Positions 37,460-46,100 of a DNA stretch of 64,000 bases are shown here, piece by piece. The number at the start of each line of letters is the position of its first letter. Position 1 is the stretch's first letter. The notes under the pieces were generated by a model. It did not search any database. It was not told the DNA's origin and saw only the letters and a list, made by a program, of their open reading frames with translations. The stretch lies in NCBI GenBank assembly GCA_965199285.1, contig OZ240687.1:1798001-1862000 (forward strand). The letters are read 5' to 3'. The position numbers and the translations under genes were made by a program. This DNA comes from CBDDGJ01 sp965199285. GTDB taxonomy: Bacteria; Pseudomonadota; Alphaproteobacteria; RS24.

Positions 37460-38173
37460 TCATTTCCCCCTCACCTTGACAATCACCAGAATATCAGGGC
37501 GTTCAGTGCGGCCATTTATACGTTCTATGGTTGCAGATATATGATGGTTTTGCAAAGCATGTCGTAATGAGGTTTGCAACCCTTTTGGCACATAACCCAA
37601 TCGTTCATCTTGCCTCATAATGGCAACAGCATTTGAATCATGTTCATTTTTGCTTTCATGTTGCAATGTCACGCCCGCGCCTTTTAAGGTGGATGGGTTA
37701 GGGTAAATCTTATATCCATGATGTCGGAAACCTGCAATATTAAAACTAATATCAAAAGGTGGGTTTGCGTCGTCTAATATGGGATAAAAACTAAACCCAT
37801 CACCAGGTAGTTTACCTCTCGTATAAGATAGTAATGTAAGATGGGGGATGTCACGAGCGTATTCGGGCGATATGCCGAATGAAGACAGATAATCCTTATA
37901 ATCAGCCCGCGTTTGCGGTGGCAATCGGCGTTGCAGAACAGTCTCTACACTTTGATGGGTTTTGTTTTCTTGGTCATATGGATAGGCGGTGAGGCCTGTA
38001 AAACCTAATTCTTGCGCGTCTTTGACATCATCATTATCATAATAGGTTAATTCATTATTGCTGATTTCACCAACAACAAATCGTCGCCCTATCCTCTGAT
38101 TTGAATTCGGATCTTGGGTTTGCCAAATCATGATGATCTTGCTCGGATTCCATATATGTTCGATCAGATTCAT
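37460..38173 (-). CDS. HIRAN-domain protein, partner of a HipA-like kinase
   Basis: A 237-residue protein. The C-terminal part (about residues 140-235) matches a HIRAN domain: strand FNIAGFRHHGYK, then GAGVTLQHESKNEHDSNAVAIM, LGYVPKGL and a final strand. HIRAN domains bind DNA ends or 3' termini in eukaryotic HLTF/Rad5 proteins. The N-terminal part has the pattern RRLPP-TRADYKDYLSSFGI followed by LLSYTRGKLPGDGFSFYP, which resembles the small N-terminal lobe region of HipA proteins. The ATG overlaps the kinase stop by four bases, so the kinase and this protein are made together. The function of such pairs is not established. Confidence 0.8.
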   Translation of the reverse strand: MNLIEHIWNPSKIIMIWQTQDPNSNQRIGRRFVVGEISNNELTYYDNDDVKDAQELGFTGLTAYPYDQENKTHQSVETVLQRRLPPQTRADYKDYLSSFGISPEYARDIPHLTLLSYTRGKLPGDGFSFYPILDDANPPFDISFNIAGFRHHGYKIYPNPSTLKGAGVTLQHESKNEHDSNAVAIMRQDERLGYVPKGLQTSLRHALQNHHISATIERINGRTERPDILVIVKVRGK

Positions 38174-39162
38174 AAATCTAAAACCTTTTTAGCATAATTT
38201 ATACGAAATTTAATTTGCTCAATAATAAACTCTGCCCGTTTTTCACTTAACTGATAGCGCGGGTCTTCAAGCGCAAATTTCGTTAGCGACATTATATCAT
38301 CATATGCTGGCTGTAGGATATTATTTAATATGCGCTGATAAACGCCCCGCGCTTCTGGGAATCGAGAAATAATATTTTGCAATAATTCGAAATGATGTGC
38401 TTGTTTCAGATCACCTTGTTGCCAGCGCATGTGATGATAACCATGACGAACACGCTTTTCTAATTGTTGAGGGCGAATATCAATATGCTCATTACGGATA
38501 CGATAGCTGAGCGATGTACCATTATCAAAAGCAGGCGAGCATCGCTTTTTCTCTTTTGCCTTATATTCGATAATTTGCCAATTATCATGATGGCGATCCG
38601 TATTGCCGATAATAGCATCAAATAATAATATTTCTGCCCAATCTTCTATCCAGTTCTCAACCTTTTCATCTTCAAAGATTTGTGTGACTGTCTGGAAATT
38701 ATGTTGTTCCCCCTTTTTCTCATCATAATTCTCAATATAGCGGGTGATTATATCGCCACCGCGTAAGGAGGTATCCTTCTCTTCCCCCTCATAATCGTAG
38801 AACCATTCAATAAGACAGCCATAAAAAAGAGGTATATCGTCACTTTTATAGCAAGCGATAAAGGCGGGCGGAACACGTATATTTAGTGTCCGCCCTAGCT
38901 TATAAGCAATAATCTCATTCCAGAATTGTTCAAAAAGAATAGTTCCGCTTTTCTCGACATAGGTCTTTTTCAGCAAATATTTATGACCAGGTAAAAGGAA
39001 AGGATATGCCGTTTGGTTGGGCGCATATATAAGAAACTTATCACGCGTACCTTCCGCATAAGGTGATAAATCACCAAGTGACCATTGCGTGACATCAACA
39101 ATCTGATTGGTTTGTTGTTCGTTTGTATCTGGTTTATAAAACTGGCTATGTATTGTTACCAT
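38170..39162 (-). CDS. HipA-like Ser/Thr kinase
   Basis: A 330-residue HipA-type kinase. The ATP-binding lysine region is HKYLLKK near residues 60-66, followed by FWNEIIAYKLGRTLNIRVPPAF as in HipA. The catalytic loop is GNTDRHHDN (about 186-194) and the metal-binding Asp stands in PAFDNGT (about 210-216), so the kinase core looks active. The protein lacks the HipA N-terminal lobe, which may be supplied by the neighbouring HIRAN protein. No HipB-type antitoxin is seen. HipA kinases phosphorylate tRNA synthetases or other targets. ATG 39162 is chosen over TTG 39204 upstream; neither has a strong ribosome site. Confidence 0.8.
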   Translation of the reverse strand: MVTIHSQFYKPDTNEQQTNQIVDVTQWSLGDLSPYAEGTRDKFLIYAPNQTAYPFLLPGHKYLLKKTYVEKSGTILFEQFWNEIIAYKLGRTLNIRVPPAFIACYKSDDIPLFYGCLIEWFYDYEGEEKDTSLRGGDIITRYIENYDEKKGEQHNFQTVTQIFEDEKVENWIEDWAEILLFDAIIGNTDRHHDNWQIIEYKAKEKKRCSPAFDNGTSLSYRIRNEHIDIRPQQLEKRVRHGYHHMRWQQGDLKQAHHFELLQNIISRFPEARGVYQRILNNILQPAYDDIMSLTKFALEDPRYQLSEKRAEFIIEQIKFRINYAKKVLDL

Positions 39163-39236
39163 ATATGGCTTATATCTCTGGTTTTGGCGATAAACAATAT
39201 GCAAACGCTAGAGCTTGTTTAGCGCATAGTGTAACC

Positions 39237-40109
39237 TCATATATCCTGCTGCTGCCACATAAGTGATAGGGCGCGGCGATAATCTGGATAGAGAAAATAA
39301 AACCCAAGCGCTTGCTTGATATGCTGATTGCTGACGCGCTTATTATCCTGATAAAAACTGCGCCCCATTTCCGACATATCTGCCGTCTCAAAATCCTGTA
39401 ATGGGGGGGGGGTGATGCCCATAAGCTGGGCGGCAAATGTGACGATATCTTGCGGCGGAGCAGGATAATCATCCGCCAAATTATAAATCGCGCCCGCTTG
39501 TGGGTGGTTAAGAGAGGCAAAAAGGGCGCGGGCAATATCAACCACATGAATGCGCGAAAAGACTTGTTCTGGTTTATAAATGCGCCGTGCGGTTCCCGCC
39601 TGTAATTGCCGAAATATATTGCGACCGGGCCCATAAATGCCGGCCAGTCGGAAAATATGCAAGGGCAAGCCGGTTTGCTGCCATAAGCGTTCAGCCATAA
39701 TACGTTTTTTGCCGCGCGCGGTCATCTTATCGCCTATCGTTTTTTCATCAACCCATGCGCCATTATGATTGCCATAAACACCGGTGGTGGATAAATAGCC
39801 CGCCCATTTTATTTGCTGTTTGTGGGCGATTAGAGTTGCGCCCGCCCACTCATATATTGGGTCACTGTCTTGCTGTGGTGGGGCGCTTAGCAAAATCGCA
39901 TCCGCCGCGCCTAAATCTTCTTCCCGAAAGGGCTTATCGTCAGTGATTAAAATCGGCCGAATATTCTGTTTTTGCAACACGTCATATTTATCCCTATCGC
40001 GGCAGGTGGCGGCAATGCTTATGCCCTGATTTTGAAGGAGGGCAGATAGGGTGCGGGCGCTATAGCCAAAGCCAAAGCATAATAATTCGGTTATGATAGG
40101 GCGTTCCAT
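39237..40109 (-). CDS. NAD(P)-binding epimerase/reductase-like protein (YeeZ type)
   Basis: A 290-residue extended SDR-fold protein. The cofactor motif is LCFGFGYSARTL at the N-terminus and later motifs are YLSTTGVYGNHNG and FRLAGIYGPGRN. The usual catalytic Tyr-x3-Lys is not found in its normal form, as is common in the YeeZ group, whose function is unknown. It overlaps the end of queG by 19 bases on the same strand. Confidence 0.82.
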   Translation of the reverse strand: MERPIITELLCFGFGYSARTLSALLQNQGISIAATCRDRDKYDVLQKQNIRPILITDDKPFREEDLGAADAILLSAPPQQDSDPIYEWAGATLIAHKQQIKWAGYLSTTGVYGNHNGAWVDEKTIGDKMTARGKKRIMAERLWQQTGLPLHIFRLAGIYGPGRNIFRQLQAGTARRIYKPEQVFSRIHVVDIARALFASLNHPQAGAIYNLADDYPAPPQDIVTFAAQLMGITPPPLQDFETADMSEMGRSFYQDNKRVSNQHIKQALGFYFLYPDYRRALSLMWQQQDI

Positions 40110-41185
40110 TCTGCCATCACCTCTGCATCTGTTTCTTGGCGTTGATACTCTTCTTTTACGCCATAAATATAGGCGCGGTCAATTTGTGCAAGCGCCCAAA
40201 TCGCCATGCCCCGCACCAGCGGCGATGGGTCGCGTAAAAAAGGAACAAGCGGTGTGGGATCAGACAAGCTACTATTGCCAAGCGCGATTAAAACATTGCG
40301 GATGAACCGGTCGCGGCCAATTCGCTTAATCGCAGAGGCGGTGAAGCGTTGCCGAAAGCCGGCATCATCCAGTGTTAAAAGCGCCAACAAAGCCGGCGCC
40401 TGATTTTCTGGCCGCGCGTGTAGTTTTTCCTCATGCGCGGTTTTGGCATATTTATTCCATGGGCAAACCGCCAGACAATCATCACAGCCATAAATCCGAT
40501 TGCCCATGGCTTTACGAAATTCTGGCGCAATCACGCCCTTATGCTCAATTGTAAGGTAAGAAATGCAGCGCCGCGCATCGAGCTTATAAGGGGCAGGAAA
40601 GGCGTCTGTCGGGCAAATATCCAGACAAGCACGGCACTTACCGCAATGATCCGTTTCGGCGTTTGAGAGGGGTAAATCGAGGGTGGTGAAAATACTGGCG
40701 ATAAAAAACCATGAGCCCATCTCGCGCGAGACCAAATTTGTGTGCTTGCCTTGCCAGCCCATGCCAGCTTGTTGGGCGAGTGGCTTTTCCATAAGCGGGG
40801 CGGTGTCGATAAACAATTTCACCTCACAATCATGTTCTTCCACCAGCAGGCGGGCTAATCGCTTTAGTTTTTTTTTGATGACAGTATGATAATCAGCCCC
40901 GCGCGCATAAACCGAAATATTACCCTTATCTTTTTGCTGCACTAAATGTAGCGGATCATGCGGCGGCGTATAGGGCATTGCCAGCATAATTGCGGTCTTT
41001 GCCTCTTGCCACAAATATTCTGGCGAAAACCGGCGCGGCTGATCCATCCAGCCCATGCTTCCATGTGCGCCTTCATTAATAAATTCTTGTAAATATTGTG
41101 CCGCCTGCGGCAGTGCCTTAACCGCCGTGACACCGGCAAATATAAACCCTTCTGCTTTGACCGCTTTATGAAATGTGGTGAGCAT
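40091..41185 (-). CDS. queG: Epoxyqueuosine reductase
   Basis: Last step of queuosine synthesis in tRNA; a cobalamin- and iron-sulfur-dependent enzyme. The 364-residue chain has the two 4Fe-4S clusters: CGKCRACLDICP (near 185-196) and CDDCLAVCPWN (near 235-246), plus the C-terminal HEAT-like repeats (DPSPLVRGMAIWAL). ATG 41185 is chosen because it forms a TAATG overlap with the GST stop and starts at the conserved N-terminus; the longer open frame lies over the GST gene. Confidence 0.93.
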   Translation of the reverse strand: MLTTFHKAVKAEGFIFAGVTAVKALPQAAQYLQEFINEGAHGSMGWMDQPRRFSPEYLWQEAKTAIMLAMPYTPPHDPLHLVQQKDKGNISVYARGADYHTVIKKKLKRLARLLVEEHDCEVKLFIDTAPLMEKPLAQQAGMGWQGKHTNLVSREMGSWFFIASIFTTLDLPLSNAETDHCGKCRACLDICPTDAFPAPYKLDARRCISYLTIEHKGVIAPEFRKAMGNRIYGCDDCLAVCPWNKYAKTAHEEKLHARPENQAPALLALLTLDDAGFRQRFTASAIKRIGRDRFIRNVLIALGNSSLSDPTPLVPFLRDPSPLVRGMAIWALAQIDRAYIYGVKEEYQRQETDAEVMAEWNALS

Positions 41186-41868
41186 TAAAAATCCAAATCC
41201 ATATAATAGGGAACCGGATGAATGCTTTGCAGGCGTTCTTTTAACAGCGGCCGAAAGGCAGGGCGCGATTTTATCCGCGCATACCATTCGCGCAATTCTG
41301 GCTGTTGCGACCAGCTCACATCGCCGGTATAATCGAGACAAGATATATGCGCGGCGGCGGTTAAGTCGGCAATCGTCATTTTTTCACCCGCCAGCCAGCT
41401 TCGTTGCGATAAAATATAGTCCATATATTGAAAATGAATTTTCATATTGGTCACAGCAGCACGAATAATCGATGTATCGGGCGGCATATGCTGGCCAGAG
41501 ATAATCCGTTTTTCTATTTTCTCGCCCCGAATGGGAAGCACGGCTTCGGGGTAAAATTTTTCATCAAACCAAGCCACCAGCCGCCGTGCTTCGGCGCGTT
41601 CCAATTCATTTTCTGGTAGAAATCGCCCTGCTTCGTCTTGATCTTGCACCCACTGGCTTAGCGCATATTGACCTGCAATCAATCCATTTTCGTTTTCCCT
41701 TTTGACCAGCAGGGTTGGCAGCTCGCCAGTTGGTAGCAAGCTTTCAAAATCAATGCTCGGCATCCATGGATATTCTTCAATGCCTTGTACCGCGATTTTT
41801 TCTTCCGCCAACATAAGCCGAATTTTGCGCGAAAACGGGCATAGAGGCTGGTAAAATAATGTCATCAT
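41185..41868 (-). CDS. Glutathione S-transferase family protein
   Basis: A 227-residue protein with an N-terminal thioredoxin fold (FYQPLCPFSRKIRLMLAEE, residues 5-23) and a helical C-terminal domain containing SWLAGEKMTIADLTAAAHI, the usual N-capping motif. The Cys-Pro-Phe-Ser start suggests the Ser/Cys-type GST class. It is coupled to queG by a TAATG overlap. The physiological substrate is unknown. Confidence 0.9.
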   Translation of the reverse strand: MMTLFYQPLCPFSRKIRLMLAEEKIAVQGIEEYPWMPSIDFESLLPTGELPTLLVKRENENGLIAGQYALSQWVQDQDEAGRFLPENELERAEARRLVAWFDEKFYPEAVLPIRGEKIEKRIISGQHMPPDTSIIRAAVTNMKIHFQYMDYILSQRSWLAGEKMTIADLTAAAHISCLDYTGDVSWSQQPELREWYARIKSRPAFRPLLKERLQSIHPVPYYMDLDF

Positions 41869-41964
41869 GGGAGCTTAAAATAAGCCTCTTTGAGGCTCAA
41901 GACAAGCTGATTATGTGGCCGATTATGTGGTGTACAAGATTTTGCAATCGGCTTAAAATGAGTT

Positions 41965-42759
41965 ATGGATTTTGAGCATATTATCTTGCTGGCATTTATT
42001 CAAGGCGTGACAGAGTTTTTACCGATAAGCTCGTCAGGGCATCTAAATTTAGTGCATGGCTTATTCACCTTTCCCGATCAAGGTGTGATTATGGATGTGG
42101 CGCTGCATGGCGGCACTTTGCTTGCGGTTTTGGTTTATTTCTGGCGCGATATTGCCTATTTGCTCGGCGGCGGTATCGATATTCTACAGCGCCAGAAAAC
42201 ACCCGCTGCCAGCGCCGCCAGCCATATTATTGTCGCCTCCCTACCCGTATTATTGCTTGCCAGTATTTTATTCATCACAGGCTGGATTAACCTTGTGCGC
42301 CACCCTGAAATTATCGCATGGGCAAGTATTTTATTTGCCATTCCGCTTTATTTTGCCGATCAAAAATACCCGCAAAACCGTAACCGCGATGACATGCAGA
42401 CGAAAGATGCGATGGTGATTGGTGTGGCGCAAATTTTTTCACTTATACCAGGCGCAAGCCGCGCTGGTGTTACCATTATGGCGGGACGCTATTTAGGTCT
42501 GTCGCGGCCGGAAGCGGCACGATTTTCTATGCTGTTGGCGTGTCCGGTTATTTTTGCGCTCACCCTAAGCGGCTTTATCGAGCTTGCGCAAAGTGATAAT
42601 CCGCAAGCCTTAACAGACGCACTATGGGGGGCAGGTTTGGCCGCGATGGTTGCTTTTATGAGCATTCATATATTTTTGAAACTCTTACAGCGCATAAGCC
42701 TCTTGCCATTTATTATTTACCGTATTGGCTTAGGGGTTATGATTCTGCTTGTTCTATAA
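41965..42759 (+). CDS. uppP: Undecaprenyl-diphosphatase UppP
   Basis: A membrane enzyme of 264 residues that recycles the lipid carrier for peptidoglycan. Both family motifs are complete: GVTEFLPISSSGHLNLVHG (residues 14-32) and IPGASRAGVTIMAGRYLG near residue 160. Eight or so hydrophobic segments are visible. The ATG has only a weak ribosome site. Divergent from the GST gene, with about 97 bases between. Confidence 0.95.
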   Translation: MDFEHIILLAFIQGVTEFLPISSSGHLNLVHGLFTFPDQGVIMDVALHGGTLLAVLVYFWRDIAYLLGGGIDILQRQKTPAASAASHIIVASLPVLLLASILFITGWINLVRHPEIIAWASILFAIPLYFADQKYPQNRNRDDMQTKDAMVIGVAQIFSLIPGASRAGVTIMAGRYLGLSRPEAARFSMLLACPVIFALTLSGFIELAQSDNPQALTDALWGAGLAAMVAFMSIHIFLKLLQRISLLPFIIYRIGLGVMILLVL

Positions 42760-42847
42760 GTTTGGTTTTTCATGACCACCTGGGAAAATGATATTCCTTA
42801 TTTGCCAATAAGCTAGTTTACCTTTTACCTATTATATTTTTTGGGTT

Positions 42848-42988
42848 TTATATACCTAACTATATGATTTATTTTAGAACAAATTAATGAACCAATAATC
42901 ACAGGAAAAGAGATATTAAATTACCAGAATATGTAATTGTTAATTCAAAAAATCAATTTCAAGAGGTGTTATATAGTTAGGTATATAA
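42848..42988. repeat. 18-bp perfect inverted repeat flanking 105 bases
   Basis: In the 360-base AT-rich gap between uppP and the protease gene, ttatatacctaactatat (42848-42865) recurs as its reverse complement at 42971-42988. The 105 bases between have no reading frame of note. The element is the size of a small palindromic or MITE-like repeat, or could form one long cruciform. A promoter for the downstream gene (TTGACG at 43037 with TATTAT at 43062) lies after it. Confidence 0.7.
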
Positions 42989-43119
42989 GAACCATATTTT
43001 TCTTTTATTTACTATTAAATCATACTGTTATACACTTTGACGTTGATTTAACTTAAGCCTGTATTATTAACATTACGGGCTTTATTCCTATTCTAACATA
43101 TGAGCTAAGGGGGTATTGT

Positions 43120-46100
43120 ATAAAGCAGCAAAAGAAAATATCGCAATTATATCCTCTATGGGGATTGCTTCTAGCTGCTTGCGGTGGTGGCGGCGGCGGT
43201 GCAATCACCTCTACCCCTGATCCCACCCCGGGCTCTGATCCCACCCCGGCTCCTGATCCAAGCCCCGTAAATTTATCCGGTGTTGTCAGCAAGGGGCCGT
43301 TAGAAAATGCACTGGTTTTTATAGACTATGATGGTGATCAAGTTTTAGATGCAACTGAACCAAGTACCATGACTGATGCGCAAGGGCGCTATCAAATCAA
43401 TAATATAACGAACCAAGCGGCTGAAATTATTGTTCATACGACAAGCACAACGATTGATCACTCCTTTGGGGGAAGTGTGCCAACATTAGTGATGCGTGCG
43501 CCGCAAGATAGTTCGGTTGTGTCGCTCGCGACAACTGTTTCACAAAGCAATAATGAGTTAAGTATTAATGAGGTTGCAACGCGATTAGGGTTAGACGATA
43601 TTGATTTATTAAATTTCAACCCCTATGCCGAAGGGGTAGATGCAGATCAGGCATTAAGGGTCGAGCAAACATATCAGCAATTATTAAGCATTGTGAGCGC
43701 CTTCACGACGGCTACAGAGAATAATGGTGTGAGTGAAGAGCAAAGCATGTCATCAGCAATTAACTCTATTGCCTCTGTCATTTCTTCAACCACGCAGGGA
43801 AGTGTCGATCTAACATCAACCGAAACATATGGTCAAATCAGACAGGAAGTTATTATTACATTGTCGGGAGCAGGCGATACGGAGGCAATCAGTCAAGCAA
43901 TAGGTGACCGTTTTGAGGCTATACAAACGGTTGCGCAAGCGATTGAGAACATCACCTCAACCGACCTTAATGAAGCGACGACGAAAGAAATATTTTCGAC
44001 CAATCAATTATTGGATGCTGGTGAAACCGATGTGACGGCATTGACAAATGCTTTGCAAAATGCTGCTCCAACCGACATTACGCTGGCGCGCGATAGTTTT
44101 GCTGAAAATGCCTCCAGCCTGGTTGTTTCACAACTCACTGTTGTAGATGCGGATCAAGCCGCAGACACCATATTTACTTTCTCTCTTAGTGGGGCAGATG
44201 CGGCAAGTTTTACAATTAACGAAAATAATGAGCTTGCCTTTTCAACAGCCCCTAATTTCGAGGTTAAATCCTCTTACGATCTTACCATAAAAGTTACCGA
44301 TGCGGGTGGTAAACAATATGCGGAAAGTTTTACAATTACAATTTCTGATAGTGATGACATGCCGGTTGTTGAAAATGGCATATCTGACCAGACCGTAAGA
44401 TTAAGAGATAATGTCAACATCTCTATTCCGGCAGATGCATTTAGTGATGAGGATGGCAATGCGTTAACTTACAGTGTTAGTGGTTTACCAGCGTCTCTAA
44501 GTCTGGACGGAAATATAATTTCTGGAACCCTCGCAGAGGCAGATATAGGAACTCACGAGATCATGGTCACGGCTGCCGATGGCAATGGTGGGCAAGCAAC
44601 AACTCGTTTTACACTCACCATTAGAGAGGGGAATATAGCGCCAACACTGGCCAATGCGATTACTGATCAATCGGCAACAGAAGATAGCGCCTTTAGTTTC
44701 ACTATCCCGGCCAATAGATTCTCGGATATGGATGCAGGCGATAGCCTCACCTATAGCACCTCGAACCTTCCTGGTTGGTTGAACTTTGATGCGGCAACGC
44801 GGGTATTTTCTGGCACGCCGACAAATTTGGATATCGGAACCGTGACCGTCACCGTCACCGTCACCGCGACAGATGGCAGCAGTGCCACTGCGACAGATAG
44901 TTTCGATATTGTGGTTAACAACACCAATGATGCGCCAACACTGGCCAATGCGATTACTGATCAATCGGCAACAGAAGATAGCGCCTTTAGTTTCACTATC
45001 CCGGCCAATACATTCTCGGATATGGATGCAGGCGATAGCCTCACCTATAGCACCTCGAACCTTCCTGGTTGGTTGAGCTTTGATGCGGCAACGCGGGTGT
45101 TTTCTGGCACGCCGACAAATTTGGATATCGGAACCGTGACCGTCACCGTCACCGCGACAGATGGCAGCAGTGCCACTGCGACAGATAGTTTCGATATTGT
45201 GGTTGAAGAGATAAATGTGGCGCCTGCGAATTTGGCATTAAATTCTGCAACAATTGCTGAAAATAGTGCAGGCGCGAATATTGGCACATTCTCCGCAACG
45301 GATAGCAATAGCGGTGATAGCCTGACATATAGTCTTGCAAGTGGTGACGATAATGAACTTTTCGAAATTAGTGACACAACCTTAAAATTAAAATCTGGTA
45401 CGCAACTTAACTATGAAGCTGATAATTTATATACAATTAGTGTGACCGTTAGTGATGGCGAACTTTCGCAGACAAAGAGTTTTGACATTTCTGTTACGAA
45501 TGTTGAGGAAGGCAGTTCCATCAACCCGACTGTGGGCACAAATGGTTTCGCCAAACTTTTTGGCAAAGTAAGCGATGCCACCGCAGCTGGCGTAACGACG
45601 GCCAATAAAACCTATTATATAACCACGGAAGAACAAACGGAACAATTATTGGCAGGCAGAGCTTGGGGTGAATCAGATGGCAATAATTTTGCAAATTTAG
45701 GCAATGGGTTTGACTTAACATATAGTTTTATGAATACGAGCACGAGCGCCTTTTTAAGCAACCTTAATAGCACGAGCACAACAGCACGCAATAATCAGGT
45801 GGATTGGGCTGACAGTTCAAAAACATATATTAGGGATGTGTTTTCTGATTTTGCAAATGTAAGCCTGTTATCTTTTTCAGAAGTGAACGAGACGGCAAGC
45901 ACAGCGGGACAAATTCGGTTAGGCGTTACGGCAACAGACTCAACCTCATTTGCTTATTATCCGGGGGGAGCTATTGGTGGTTCAATTTGGTATTCTGACA
46001 ATACAAGCTTAAGCTCTATAAATGGCTTTAATGATCCCGACTGGGTACGAGATGGAACATATTTCTCCACAACCATTATGCATGAGATTGGTCATGCGAT

